43,819 bases of DNA from an uncultured Gammaproteobacteria bacterium (GCA_937958785.1 CALGMY010000173.1:1-43819), one strand, 5' to 3'. Positions 16,549 to 26,625 are shown, counted from the stretch's first letter. Numbers and translations: made by a program. Notes: generated by a model from the sequence alone, not told the origin.

Positions 16549-17255
16549 GCCTTGCGGACGGGAAGCTCCGGGTCGTCCTCGTCGATGCCGGCGGCCTGGT
16601 TGGCAAAGAAGCGCCGCACCTTGAGTGCCTGCCTGAGCTTGGCCTGGCGCACGTAGGTCTGGGTGAGCAGGTCCTTCATGGTCTCGAGCAGCACCGCCGC
16701 CTGGCGCCGGTCGCAGCCGGGTTCCGGGCGGCCAGCCTCCGGGTCGAAGATCACCCGGCGTACGGCGCTGAAGGTGGGTTCATCGATGGCGCCGAGTTCC
16801 TGCACTTCCGCTACCCGGTCGTAGACCCGCAGGCGCCCGGCCTCGCCCACGTCGTCGAACACCGCCCGGGCGGTTTGCCGGCACATGGCGGCGAACGCCT
16901 GCCACAGGCCGCCGCTGTAGCATGCCAGGGCCTCGCGGAAGCGGGCGCCCACGGCAGGCGGCAGGTAGCTCAGGCTGAAGCGCTCGGGCGGGTTCTCCAC
17001 GGGCTGGGGCAGCGGGTGCAGGTCCACCCGGTCCTCGCGCCAGGCCCGGGTGCGATAGCGCAGGAACACCGGCATCTGGCAGCTGCCGCACTGGAGGACC
17101 ACCCCGACCTGGGACGGCCGGGTCGCCTTCAGGCGACTGAAGGGCGGGAATGCGGTCACCGTCATCGGCCCGATGGCGGCGCAGTGGGGGCACTCGAGCG
17201 TGCCAGTGCTTCCAGCACGTTCGAAGCGGCCGTCGGCGGTGATGCTCGCAGTCAT
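16545..17255 (-). CDS. DUF4145 domain protein with zinc-ribbon N-terminus
   Basis: This 236-aa cytosolic protein begins with a zinc-ribbon-like pair of knuckles (Cys22-x2-Cys25 and Cys56-x2-Cys59). A helical DUF4145-type region follows: FREALACYSGGLWQAFAAMCRQTARAVFDD at about 105-135, with ILDP-like VRRVIFDPEAG. The family is found both alone and attached to restriction or defence proteins; no activity is assigned. It starts 7 bases after the ettA stop on the same strand and is probably cotranscribed. Its TAG overlaps the purL TAG at 16545-16548. Confidence 0.75.
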   Translation of the reverse strand: MTASITADGRFERAGSTGTLECPHCAAIGPMTVTAFPPFSRLKATRPSQVGVVLQCGSCQMPVFLRYRTRAWREDRVDLHPLPQPVENPPERFSLSYLPPAVGARFREALACYSGGLWQAFAAMCRQTARAVFDDVGEAGRLRVYDRVAEVQELGAIDEPTFSAVRRVIFDPEAGRPEPGCDRRQAAVLLETMKDLLTQTYVRQAKLRQALKVRRFFANQAAGIDEDDPELPVRKA

Positions 17256-17262
17256 GGCTTGA

Positions 17263-18936
<1,674 letters not shown>

Positions 18937-19036
18937 GTGGATTCCTGTCTGCGGGACCGGGCGGTCGAACTGACCGCGTGCCGGTGAATGCGAAAGCGAA
19001 GCCACATTATCGGGCAAGGCCTCCACCTTGCATAGC

Positions 19037-19042
19037 TATACT
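19037..19042 (+). promoter_or_regulatory. -10 element (TATACT) before the deacetylase pseudogene
   Basis: TATACT lies 35 bases upstream of the GTG at 19077 in the divergent gap between ettA and the broken deacetylase gene. No good -35 is visible. On the opposite strand GATAAT at 19006-19011 is a candidate -10 for ettA. Confidence 0.35.
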
Positions 19043-19076
19043 CGGTCCCGACAGGGTTCGACACGGGTGATCCGCG

Positions 19077-19978
19077 GTGGCTGCCGGACACAATGACGTC
19101 CTCGTGCTGAAGGGGGCGAACATCGCCGCCTACGGGTTCGGCGCCGGCCACCCGTTCGGCCCCGACCGCCACGACGTCTTCCACCGGGAACTGGCCGCCA
19201 GCGGCCTCGCGGACCGGGTCACGATCGCCACGGCCGGTGAGGCCACCCATGCGGAACTGGCGGCCTTCCATACGCGGGAGCACGTCGCGGACTGGATGCC
19301 GCCGCGGCGGCGGTGGTCGGCGCCACCCTGTTCGCGATGGAGCACATCATGGCTGGCCACGCGCGACGCGCGTTCGTGCCCATCGCCGGCCTGCACCACG
19401 CGGCGCGGGACCGGGCGGCGGGCTTCTGCATCTACAACGACTGTGGCGTCGTGCTCGAGTTGCTGCGGTCGCGCCACGGGCTCGCCCGCCTCGCCTACGT
19501 GGACATCGATGCCCACCATGGGGACGGGGTGTACTACGCCTTCGAGGCGGACCCGGGCATCTGCATTACCGACATCCACGAGGATGGCCGGTACCTGTAC
19601 CCGGGTACCGGCACCGCCGCCGAGCGCGGCCTGGGCCCGGCCGCCGGCAGCAAGCTGAACCTGCCACTCACGCCCGGGGCGGGCGATGACGAATTCCGGG
19701 CCGCCTGGGATCGGGCAGAGGCCCACCTCGCGGACTTCCGGCCCGAGTTCATCCTGTTCCAGTGCGGCGCGGACAGCCTGGCCGGGGATCCGCTGGCCCA
19801 CCTCCAGCTGTCGGCTGGCGCCCACGGCTTCGCGGCCCGCCGGCTGTGCGCACTGGCCGACCGGTGGGCCGATGGCCGCCTGCTGGCGACCGGGGGCGGG
19901 GGCTACAACCGGCGCAACCTGGCCCTTGCCTGGACGGCGGTGGTAGGCGCCTTCGTGGCCGCCGGCGAGGCGGCCTGA
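19077..19978 (+). pseudogene. Histone deacetylase / acetoin-utilisation (AcuC-like) family gene, frame-broken
   Basis: Two frames together encode an arginase/deacetylase-fold enzyme. The first (from GTG 19077) gives NIAAYGFGAGHPFGPDRHDVFHREL ... AAFHTREHVADW. From about 19290 the family sequence continues in another frame: LDAAAAAVVGATLFAMEHIMAGH, GLHHAARDRAAGFCIYND, YVDIDAHHGDGVYYAF (zinc-binding D-x-H), DIHEDGRYLYPGTG, FQCGADSLAGDPLAHL and GGGGYN. Homologues carry about 25-30 more residues at the junction, including the GDTPAF segment, so bases appear deleted as well as the frame changed. Catalytic residues after the break are intact. It is either a recent pseudogene or a sequence/assembly error; codon use remains normal on both sides. 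In-frame restarts (GTG 19313) would lack the N-terminal strand. Confidence 0.8.
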
Positions 19979-20015
19979 TCACGGCGGGACGCCGCCGGGC
20001 CGGGCCGCGCTCGGT

Positions 20016-20021
20016 TAGAAT
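20016..20021 (+). promoter_or_regulatory. -10 element (TAGAAT) before glyA
   Basis: TAGAAT within GGTTAGAATG lies 29 bases upstream of the glyA ATG, leaving a short leader with CCGGAGG as ribosome site. The -35 region is GC-rich and not recognisable. Confidence 0.4.
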
Positions 20022-20050
20022 GAAGGGCTTTCCCCCCGCCGGAGGCCCCC

Positions 20051-21304
20051 ATGCTCAATACCCACACCGACCTCGCCGGGTTCGACCCGGAACTGGCCCG
20101 CGCGATCCGGAGCGAGGAACGCCGCCAGGAAGAGCACGTGGAGCTGATTGCTTCCGAGAACTACGTGAGCCGGCGGGTGCTCGAGGCCCAGGGCTCGGTG
20201 CTGACCAACAAGTATGCGGAAGGTTACCCGGGCAAGCGGTACTACGGCGGCTGCCAGTTCGTGGACATCGCCGAGAGCCTGGCCATCGAGCGGGCCAAGC
20301 AGCTCTTCGGCGCCGCCTACGCCAACGTCCAGCCGCACTCCGGTTCCCAGGCCAATGCCGCCGTCTACCTGGGCCTCCTGAAGCCCGGCGACACCGTGCT
20401 CGGCATGAGCCTCGCCCACGGCGGACACCTGACGCACGGTTCGCCCGTGAACTTCTCCGGGCGCCTGTTCAACATCGTTTCCTACGGTGTCGACGGCCAG
20501 ACCGGGCTCATCAACTACGACGAGGTGGCGAGCCTCGCCCTCGAGCACCGGCCGCGGATGATCATCGCCGGCTTCTCCGCCTACTCGCGGGTGGTCGACT
20601 GGCAGAAGTTCCGCGAGATCGCCGACAGCGTCGGCGCGTACCTGTTCGTGGACATGGCCCACGTGGCCGGCCTCGTGGCTGCCGGCGAGTACCCGAACCC
20701 CGTGCCGTTCGCCGACGTCACCACCACGACCACCCACAAGACGCTGCGCGGACCCAGGGGCGGCCTGATCCTCGCCCGGCCCAACGACGAGATCCACAAG
20801 AAGCTGAACTCGCTGATCTTTCCGGGCACCCAGGGCGGGCCGCTGATGCACGTGATCGCAGCCAAGGCGGTGGCCTTCCTCGAGGCGCTGCAACCCGACT
20901 TCAAGGTCTACCAGCAGGCGGTAAAGGCCAATGCCGCCCTGATGGCCCAGGTCTTGATGGGGCGGGGCTACAAGATCGTGTCCGGTGGCACCGAGAACCA
21001 CATGTTCCTGCTCGACCTGATCGACAAGGACATCACCGGCAAGGACGCGGACGCCGTCCTCGACGCCGCCCACATCACCGTGAACAAGAACGCGGTGCCG
21101 AACGACCCGCGCTCGCCCTTCGTCACCAGCGGCCTCCGGCTCGGCACTCCCGCGGTCACCACCCGCGGCTTCCGCGCCGCCGAGACCCGTGCGCTGGCAG
21201 GCTGGATCGCCGACATCCTGGACGACATCCGGGATGAGCAGCGGGCCGCGAAGATCCGCCAGCAGGTGATGGAGCTCTGCGGCCGCTTCCCGGTCTACCA
21301 GTAG
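20051..21304 (+). CDS. glyA: Serine hydroxymethyltransferase
   Basis: This PLP enzyme interconverts serine and glycine, charging tetrahydrofolate with a one-carbon unit. It is 417 aa, the E. coli length. The PLP lysine is Lys230 in TTTTTHKTLRGPRGG. The N-terminal substrate motif ELIASENYVS and the YAEGYPGKRYYGGCQ block are present, as is Asp201 of VDMAHVAGLVA. A clear CCGGAGG ribosome site precedes the ATG. It heads a long plus-strand gene series in which nrdR follows after 18 bases, a common gammaproteobacterial order. Confidence 0.98.
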   Translation: MLNTHTDLAGFDPELARAIRSEERRQEEHVELIASENYVSRRVLEAQGSVLTNKYAEGYPGKRYYGGCQFVDIAESLAIERAKQLFGAAYANVQPHSGSQANAAVYLGLLKPGDTVLGMSLAHGGHLTHGSPVNFSGRLFNIVSYGVDGQTGLINYDEVASLALEHRPRMIIAGFSAYSRVVDWQKFREIADSVGAYLFVDMAHVAGLVAAGEYPNPVPFADVTTTTTHKTLRGPRGGLILARPNDEIHKKLNSLIFPGTQGGPLMHVIAAKAVAFLEALQPDFKVYQQAVKANAALMAQVLMGRGYKIVSGGTENHMFLLDLIDKDITGKDADAVLDAAHITVNKNAVPNDPRSPFVTSGLRLGTPAVTTRGFRAAETRALAGWIADILDDIRDEQRAAKIRQQVMELCGRFPVYQ

Positions 21305-21322
21305 GCCGGCCGGCGTGGCCCG

Positions 21323-21826
21323 ATGCACTGCCCGTTCTGCAGTCATCCGGAGACCAAGGTGATCGACTCGCGGCTGGCGGGCGAGGGCACCCAGATCCGG
21401 CGCCGGCGCGAGTGCCTGGGTTGCAGCGAGCGCTTCACCACCTTCGAGACCGCCGAGCTGGTCATGCCCCGGGTGGTGAAGCGTGACGACAGCCGGGAGC
21501 CCTTCGACGATCACAAGCTGCGCAGCGGGATGATCCGGGCCCTCGAGAAGCGGCCCGTCAGCAGCGAGGCCGTCGAGGAGGCCCTTGCCCGGGTGACCCA
21601 TCGCCTGCAGACCATGGGCGAGCGGGAGGTCCCGTCCCGGCATATCGGAGACCTGGTGATGGAGGAACTGCGGGCCCTCGACGAGGTGGCTTACGTCCGT
21701 TACGCCTCCGTGTACCGGAGCTTCCAGGACGTGGAGTCGTTCCAGGAGGAGATCCGCAAGTTGAAGGAGCTCGGTGACAGGGATCGGCGCCGGGACCAGT
21801 TGCCCCTGTTGCCGGACGACACCTGA
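21323..21826 (+). CDS. nrdR: Transcriptional repressor NrdR
   Basis: NrdR represses ribonucleotide reductase genes when its ATP-cone senses ATP/dATP. The protein is 167 aa. The zinc ribbon is formed by Cys3, Cys6, Cys31 and Cys34 (MHCPFC ... ECLGC). The ATP-cone follows (about 49-139: VVKRDDSREPFDDHKLRSGMIRALEKRPV). The length is slightly above the usual 150-160. Its TGA overlaps the ribD ATG by one base (TGATG), so it is co-translated with the riboflavin genes, as in many gammaproteobacteria. Confidence 0.97.
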   Translation: MHCPFCSHPETKVIDSRLAGEGTQIRRRRECLGCSERFTTFETAELVMPRVVKRDDSREPFDDHKLRSGMIRALEKRPVSSEAVEEALARVTHRLQTMGEREVPSRHIGDLVMEELRALDEVAYVRYASVYRSFQDVESFQEEIRKLKELGDRDRRRDQLPLLPDDT

Positions 21827-22953
21827 TGGCCTTCACCGATACCGACCGCCGGCACATGGCCCGGGCTCTGAAGCTCGCGGCCCGGGGCCTGAATACCACG
21901 CACCCCAATCCCCGCGTCGGCTGCGTGATCGCCGACCGGGAAGACGTACTCGCGGAGGGCTGGCACGAGCGGGCCGGCGGACCCCACGCCGAGGCAATGG
22001 CATTGGCCGAGGCCGGGGTGCGGGCCCGGGGAGCCACGGCCTATGTCACCCTGGAACCCTGCTGCCACACGGGCCGCACGCCGCCCTGCACGACGGCCCT
22101 GGTGGCCGCCGGCATCCGGCGCGTGGTGTTTGGCGCGGCCGACCCCAACCCGCGGGTCAACGGCGGTGGCGAGCGGGCACTCACGGCCGCGGGCATCGAG
22201 GTTGCCGGCGGGTTGCTGGCCACGGAGTCAGCCGCGCTGAATGCAGGCTTCCTGCGCCGGATGCGCACTGGCCTGCCACTGGTGCGCACCAAGCTTGCGA
22301 CCACGCTCGACGGACGCACCGCGCTGCCCGATGGCCGCAGCCAGTGGCTGACCGGTGAACCCGCCCGGCTCGATGTGCAGCGGTGGCGGGCCCGGAGTGC
22401 CGCGATCCTGACCGGTGTCGGCACCGTGCTCGCCGACGATCCTGCCCTCACGGTCCGCCAGGACGGCAAGCCGCTGCCCGAGCAGCCGCTCCGCGTGGTC
22501 GTGGATTCCACGTGCCGCACGCCGCCGGATGCGCGGCTGCTCGCCGCGCCGGGCCAGCTGCTGGTATTCACCGCCATCACCACACCCGCGAGTGCGCCTG
22601 CCGGCGCGGCACTCTTGGCGCGCGGCGCCCTGGTCGAATGCGCGCCAGGCGCCGATGGCCGGGTCGACCTCGTGACCGTGTTCCGCCGCCTTGGCGAGCT
22701 CGAGGTCAACGAGGTGTGGGTCGAGGCCGGCCCCGTGCTGAACGGCGCGCTGCTCGCCGCGGGGCTCATCGACGAGCTGATCGTGTACCAGGCGGCGAGC
22801 GTGCTCGGCCTCGGCGCCCGCGGCATGTTCGACGTGCAGCCGCCGGCATCCTTGCCGGCCACCCACCAGTTCCGCCTCGGGGAGGTCCGCCGCATTGGCG
22901 CCGACCTGCGGCTCACCTACCTGCCGGCCTCGCCGGCCGCGGAGGGCGGCTGA
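21826..22953 (+). CDS. ribD: Bifunctional riboflavin deaminase/reductase RibD
   Basis: RibD deaminates 2,5-diamino-6-ribosylamino-pyrimidinone phosphate and then reduces the ribosyl side chain with NADPH. The protein is 375 aa. The cytidine-deaminase-like half has zinc ligands His54 (HAE 54-56), Cys79 and Cys88 (PCCHTGRTPPC). The reductase half has TKLATTLDGRTAL and SQWLTGEPARLDVQRWRARSAAILTGVGTVLADDP. The motif EAGPVLNGALLAAGLIDEL lies near the end. It overlaps nrdR and ribE by one base each. Confidence 0.97.
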   Translation: MAFTDTDRRHMARALKLAARGLNTTHPNPRVGCVIADREDVLAEGWHERAGGPHAEAMALAEAGVRARGATAYVTLEPCCHTGRTPPCTTALVAAGIRRVVFGAADPNPRVNGGGERALTAAGIEVAGGLLATESAALNAGFLRRMRTGLPLVRTKLATTLDGRTALPDGRSQWLTGEPARLDVQRWRARSAAILTGVGTVLADDPALTVRQDGKPLPEQPLRVVVDSTCRTPPDARLLAAPGQLLVFTAITTPASAPAGAALLARGALVECAPGADGRVDLVTVFRRLGELEVNEVWVEAGPVLNGALLAAGLIDELIVYQAASVLGLGARGMFDVQPPASLPATHQFRLGEVRRIGADLRLTYLPASPAAEGG

Positions 22954-23558
22954 TGTTCACGGGAATCGTCCAGGCCATTGGCGAGGTGCGTGCGGTCGAG
23001 GCGGACGGCACCGGCCGGCGTTTCACCTTCGGGCTCGGGTCCCTGGCCGCGCGCCACGCGTCGCGACCCTTCGCCCTCGGCGACAGCATTGCGGTCAATG
23101 GCGCGTGCCTCACCGTGGTGGCGGTGGACGCGGCTGCATTCGCGGCCGACGTGTCCGCCGAGACACTGCGGGTTACCACGCTCGGCCAGCTAGGGCCCGG
23201 CAGCCCCGTCAACCTGGAGCCCGCGATGACCCTCGCGGACCCCCTGGGCGGGCATCTCGTCACCGGGCACGTGGATGGCGTGGGGGAGGTCGCCGGGCGA
23301 GACGACGACGGCGGCACCGCACTCCTGCGCTTCGCCCTGCCCGAAGCACTGCGGCGATACGCCGCGCGCAAGGGGTCCATCTGCATCGACGGGGTCAGCC
23401 TCACCGTGAACGACGTGGCCGGGGACCGGGTACTCGTCACCCTGGTGCCCCACACGCTCACCCACACAATCATGCAACACTATCGCATCGGGACGCGGGT
23501 CAACGTCGAAGTGGACCTGGTGGCCCGTTACGTGGAAAGGCTGCTCGGCAGTTCATGA
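22953..23558 (+). CDS. ribE: Riboflavin synthase, alpha subunit
   Basis: This enzyme dismutates two 6,7-dimethyl-8-ribityllumazine molecules to riboflavin. The 201-aa protein contains the two lumazine-binding repeats: MFTGIVQAIGEV...NGACLTVV and GGHLVTGHVDGVGEV...KGSICIDGVSLTVNDV. The extreme N-terminus MFTGI forms part of the active site, which fixes the ATG at 22953 overlapping the ribD stop. Its own stop overlaps the ribBX start. The gene is also called ribC in E. coli. Confidence 0.97.
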   Translation: MFTGIVQAIGEVRAVEADGTGRRFTFGLGSLAARHASRPFALGDSIAVNGACLTVVAVDAAAFAADVSAETLRVTTLGQLGPGSPVNLEPAMTLADPLGGHLVTGHVDGVGEVAGRDDDGGTALLRFALPEALRRYAARKGSICIDGVSLTVNDVAGDRVLVTLVPHTLTHTIMQHYRIGTRVNVEVDLVARYVERLLGSS

Positions 23559-24745
23559 TGACGATGGACAAACGGACACCGTGCGCGCCTGAAGGCGCTC
23601 CTGCGGGTGCGCCTTCAGGCGGCTTCAGCAGCATCCCGGAGATCATCGAGGACCTGCGCCAGGGGCGCATGGTCATCATCGTCGACGACGAGGACCGGGA
23701 GAACGAGGGCGACCTCCTCATGGCGGCAGCCAAGGTGCGCGCCGAGGACATCAACTTCATGGCCCGCTTCGGCCGTGGCCTGATCTGCCTCACGCTGACC
23801 CGGGCGCGCTGCCAGCAGCTGCGCCTGCCCTTGATGGTCAGCGACACCGATCGCCAGCACACCACCAACTTCACGGTGTCGATCGAGGCCGCGGAGGGCG
23901 TCACCACCGGGATCTCGGCCCACGACCGGGCCCGCACCGTGCGGGTGGCGGTCAGCCAGGACGCCTCGCCGGAGGACATCCGGCAGCCGGGGCACATCTT
24001 TCCCCTCATGGCCCAGTCCGGCGGCGTGCTGACCCGCGCGGGTCACACGGAGGCCGGGTGCGACCTCGCGCGGCTGGCCGGCTTCGAGCCGGCGGCCGTG
24101 ATCGTCGAGATCCTCAACGAGGACGGCAGCATGGCCCGCCGGCCGCAGCTCGAGGCCTTTGCCCGGGAACATGGCCTCAGGATCGGCACCATCGCGGACC
24201 TCATCCGCTACCGCCTCCAGCACGAGGAGTCCGTCGAGCGGGTGGCCGAGCGCGTGGTCGAGACCGAATTCGGTCCCTTCCGGCTCATTGCGTACGAGGA
24301 TCACGTGAGCCGGAACGTCCACCTCGCGCTCGTCCGGGGCGACCTCACCCGCCCCGAGCCGCCGCTGGTTCGCGTCCACGTCCAGGACACCCTTGGCGAC
24401 GTCGTCGGTGTGCGCAGCCCGCAGCTGGGCTGGCCGCTCCGCTCGGCGATGGAACAGGTGGCCGGCGCCGGCCATGGCGTGGTGGTGATCCTGCACTATG
24501 GTGAGTCACCCCGGGATCTGCTCGCCGCCGTACGCGGCCTCGGCCCGCCCGCGGGCAAGGAGAAGAGCCCGCCGCCGGGCGGACAGGTATTGCGCAGCTA
24601 CGGGACCGGCGCCCAGATCCTGCGGGACCTGGGCGTCCAGCGCATGCGCGTGCTGAGCGCGCCCAAGCAGATGCACGGCCTATCGGCCTTCGGGCTCGAG
24701 GTAGTAGAGTACGTGGACGCGCCCGCACGGCGCCCTGGTGGCTGA
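23555..24745 (+). CDS. ribB: 3,4-dihydroxy-2-butanone-4-phosphate synthase with degenerate GTP cyclohydrolase II-like domain (RibBX)
   Basis: The N-terminal domain (about 28-230 of 396) makes DHBP from ribulose 5-phosphate. It has the catalytic loop VDDEDRENEGDL, SVSIEAAEGVTTGIS-type sequence and HTEAGCDLARLAGF. The C-terminal domain is GCH II-like but lacks the three zinc cysteines: where RibA has a SECLTGDVFGSLRCDC-type sequence, this protein has QDTLGDVVGVRSPQLG. This matches the RibBX variant known from Proteobacteria, so cyclohydrolase activity is not expected. An N-terminal tail of about 27 residues (EGAPAGAPSGG) comes from a palindromic repeat in the DNA. ATG 23555 overlaps the ribE stop; ATG 23558 or 23564 are alternatives. 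Confidence 0.93.
   Translation: MMTMDKRTPCAPEGAPAGAPSGGFSSIPEIIEDLRQGRMVIIVDDEDRENEGDLLMAAAKVRAEDINFMARFGRGLICLTLTRARCQQLRLPLMVSDTDRQHTTNFTVSIEAAEGVTTGISAHDRARTVRVAVSQDASPEDIRQPGHIFPLMAQSGGVLTRAGHTEAGCDLARLAGFEPAAVIVEILNEDGSMARRPQLEAFAREHGLRIGTIADLIRYRLQHEESVERVAERVVETEFGPFRLIAYEDHVSRNVHLALVRGDLTRPEPPLVRVHVQDTLGDVVGVRSPQLGWPLRSAMEQVAGAGHGVVVILHYGESPRDLLAAVRGLGPPAGKEKSPPPGGQVLRSYGTGAQILRDLGVQRMRVLSAPKQMHGLSAFGLEVVEYVDAPARRPGG
23586..23621. repeat. REP-like perfect inverted repeat inside ribBX
   Basis: CGCCTGAAGGCGC at 23586-23598 and GCGCCTTCAGGCG at 23609-23621 are exact reverse complements, 13 bp each with a 10-base loop (TCCTGCGGGT). On the minus strand the segment reads GCAGGAGCGCCTTCAGGCGC, close in style to the REP palindromes (GTAGGAGCGG-stem type) scattered in gammaproteobacterial genomes. 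It lies about 30 bases after the ribBX start and encodes only the low-complexity N-terminal tail. Confidence 0.7.
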
Positions 24746-24754
24746 CAGCGACCC

Positions 24755-25222
24755 ATGCGCATCATCGAAGGACAACTGGTCGCCCGGGACATCCGCCTGG
24801 TCATCCTTGCTGCCCGTTTCAACGAGCTGGTCGTCCGGAGCCTGGTCGATGGTGCCGTCGACGCGCTCCGCCGCCACGGCGTGGCCGATGCCGACATCCA
24901 CGTGGTGCGGGTTCCCGGGGCCTTCGAGCTGCCCCTGGCGGCGAAGCGGCTGGCCGGGCTGCGCAGGTACGATGGCATCGTCGCCCTCGGCGCCGTAATC
25001 CGGGGCCAGACCCCCCACTTCGATTTCGTCTGCGGCGAATGCGCCGCGGGGCTGAACCGGGTGAGCCTCGAGCATGGCCTGCCCATCGGCTTCGGCGTCC
25101 TGACCACCGACACGATGGACCAGGCCCTCGACCGGGCGGGCGGCAAGGCCGGCAACAAGGGTGCCGACACCGTCCTCGCGACCCTGGAGATGGTCACCCT
25201 GCTCAGGCAGCTGGAGGCCTGA
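24755..25222 (+). CDS. ribH: 6,7-dimethyl-8-ribityllumazine synthase
   Basis: RibH condenses DHBP with the ribitylamino-pyrimidinedione. It is 155 aa, the standard length. Substrate-binding segments are all present: AARFNELVVRSLVDGAVDAL near the N-terminus, VPGAFELPLAAKRLA and VALGAVIRGQTPHFDFVC, whose His is the catalytic base position. The C-terminal GFGVLTTDTMDQALDRAGGKAGNKG is the phosphate-binding block. The gene sits 9 bases after ribBX and 10 before nusB, within the rib operon. Confidence 0.97.
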   Translation: MRIIEGQLVARDIRLVILAARFNELVVRSLVDGAVDALRRHGVADADIHVVRVPGAFELPLAAKRLAGLRRYDGIVALGAVIRGQTPHFDFVCGECAAGLNRVSLEHGLPIGFGVLTTDTMDQALDRAGGKAGNKGADTVLATLEMVTLLRQLEA

Positions 25223-25232
25223 GGGCCACGCC

Positions 25233-25649
25233 ATGGCTGCCACCGGTCGGCACGGTTCGCGCCGCCTGCTGGTGCAGGCTCTCTACCAGCGGCAACTCGC
25301 CGGCCACGGTGCCGCCGAGATACTGGCCCAGTTCGCCGGGCAGAAGGACTTCGACAAGGTGGATGTCGGCTACTTCGGCGACCTGCTGCGGGAGATCCTC
25401 GAGGATGCGCCGGCGCTCGACAGCCTGATCGCCAGTGAAGCCGACCGGCCCATCGCGCAGCTGGACCCCGTGGAGCACGCCATCCTGTGGCTGGGCCTTG
25501 CGGAGCTGCGCAACCACCCGGAGGTCCCGGTGAAGGTGGTCATCGCCGAGGCCGTGAAGCTTGCGCGCGAATTCGGTGCCACCGATGGCCACCGCTACGT
25601 CAACGCTGTCCTCGACAGGCTCGCCGCCAAGCTGCGTCCGGCGGCGTGA
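25233..25649 (+). CDS. nusB: Transcription antitermination factor NusB
   Basis: NusB binds boxA RNA with NusE (S10) and promotes antitermination, chiefly of rRNA operons. The protein is 138 aa and all-helical. The conserved RRLLVQALYQRQL lies at the N-terminus, and the C-terminal signature PVKVVIAEAVKLAREFGATDGHRYVNAVLDRLA is clear. ATG 25233-25235 gives the family-typical start. The ribH-nusB-thiL order is standard in gammaproteobacteria. Confidence 0.97.
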   Translation: MAATGRHGSRRLLVQALYQRQLAGHGAAEILAQFAGQKDFDKVDVGYFGDLLREILEDAPALDSLIASEADRPIAQLDPVEHAILWLGLAELRNHPEVPVKVVIAEAVKLAREFGATDGHRYVNAVLDRLAAKLRPAA

Positions 25650-25668
25650 GCCGGCGCCGGCTACGGTC

Positions 25669-26625
25669 GTGGACGAGCGCGCGCTGATCGACACCTTCTT
25701 TGCCCGCCGGCCGCCGGGCAGCGCCGGCCGGCGTGACGACGTGGTGGTGGGCATCGGTGACGATGCGGCCGTCCTGCGCTTCGACGCCGGGTACGAGCTG
25801 GTCGTGGCCACGGACACGATCGTCGAGGGCACGCATTTCCTCGCGGGCGGGCCGGCGGCGGCCATCGGCCATCGCTGCCTCGCCATCAACCTGAGCGATC
25901 TCGCCGCCATGGGTGCCGAGCCCCTCTGGTACTCGCTTGCGCTCTCGCTGCCTGCGGTCGACCCGGCCTGGCTCGAGGAGTTCGCGCGCGGACTGCACGC
26001 GTTGGCCGACCGGCACGGGGTCACCCTCATTGGCGGCGACACGGTGCGCGGGCCACTATCGGCGACAGTCACCGTGCAGGGTCGCACGCGCCCCGGGGCG
26101 GCCGTACTGCGCTCCGGTGCGCGCGCGGGCGATGGCGTCTGGGTCACGGGCACACCGGGGGATGCCGTGGCCGGTCGACTTCTGCCTCCCGGTGCCGCCG
26201 GCGACGCGGCCGACGCGCTCCGCGGCCGCTTCCTCTACCCGGAACCCCGGGTGGAGGAGGGCAGGGCGCTCGCCGGGCTCGCCACCGCCATGCTCGACGT
26301 CTCCGACGGGCTCGACGACGACCTCGGCAAGCTGCTCGCGGCGAGCGGCGTCGGCGCCGAACTGGACGCGGGCAGCCTCCCAATCAGCGACGCGCTGCGC
26401 GCGGTCCGGGGCGACGATGCCATCGCCTGCGCGCTGACCGGGGGCGACGACTACGAGCTCTGCTTCACGGCGCGGGCTGCCGACGAGGACCGCCTGCGCC
26501 GGCTCGCGACGACCTGGCCCGTGCCCGTCACCCGGATCGGTACGGTGCTGGCGGGGACCGGCCGGCGCTGGCGACTCGGTGGCCGGGACCTCCCCGTCCC
26601 GGACCGGACCTTCCGGCACTTCTGA
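25669..26625 (+). CDS. thiL: Thiamine-monophosphate kinase
   Basis: ThiL phosphorylates thiamine monophosphate to the active pyrophosphate cofactor using ATP. The protein is 318 aa. The N-terminal IGDDAAVL, TDTIVEGTHF and LAINLSDLAAMGAEP blocks coordinate Mg-ATP. IGGDTVRG, MLDVSDGLDDDL and ALTGGDDYELCFT complete the AIRS-like fold. The GTG at 25669-25671 is preferred: it starts VDERALIDTFFARRP, matching the usual MGEFELIxxxF beginning. No strong ribosome site is visible. The stop overlaps the pgpA ATG by one base. Confidence 0.94.
   Translation: MDERALIDTFFARRPPGSAGRRDDVVVGIGDDAAVLRFDAGYELVVATDTIVEGTHFLAGGPAAAIGHRCLAINLSDLAAMGAEPLWYSLALSLPAVDPAWLEEFARGLHALADRHGVTLIGGDTVRGPLSATVTVQGRTRPGAAVLRSGARAGDGVWVTGTPGDAVAGRLLPPGAAGDAADALRGRFLYPEPRVEEGRALAGLATAMLDVSDGLDDDLGKLLAASGVGAELDAGSLPISDALRAVRGDDAIACALTGGDDYELCFTARAADEDRLRRLATTWPVPVTRIGTVLAGTGRRWRLGGRDLPVPDRTFRHF

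Noticed and set aside
17123..17134. Second copy of CGCCTTCAGGCG, as in the ribBX repeat
   Set aside because: It lies inside DUF4145 codons without the second arm or the GCAGGAG head; a 12-mer match of this composition can be coincidence.
19277..19300. Programmed ribosomal frameshift in the deacetylase gene
   Set aside because: No slippery heptamer or following structure typical of frameshift sites, and a stretch of conserved residues is missing, which frameshifting cannot explain.
21304..23560. FMN riboswitch for the riboflavin genes
   Set aside because: The genes overlap or are separated by at most 18 bases, leaving no room for the aptamer, and none is seen before glyA.
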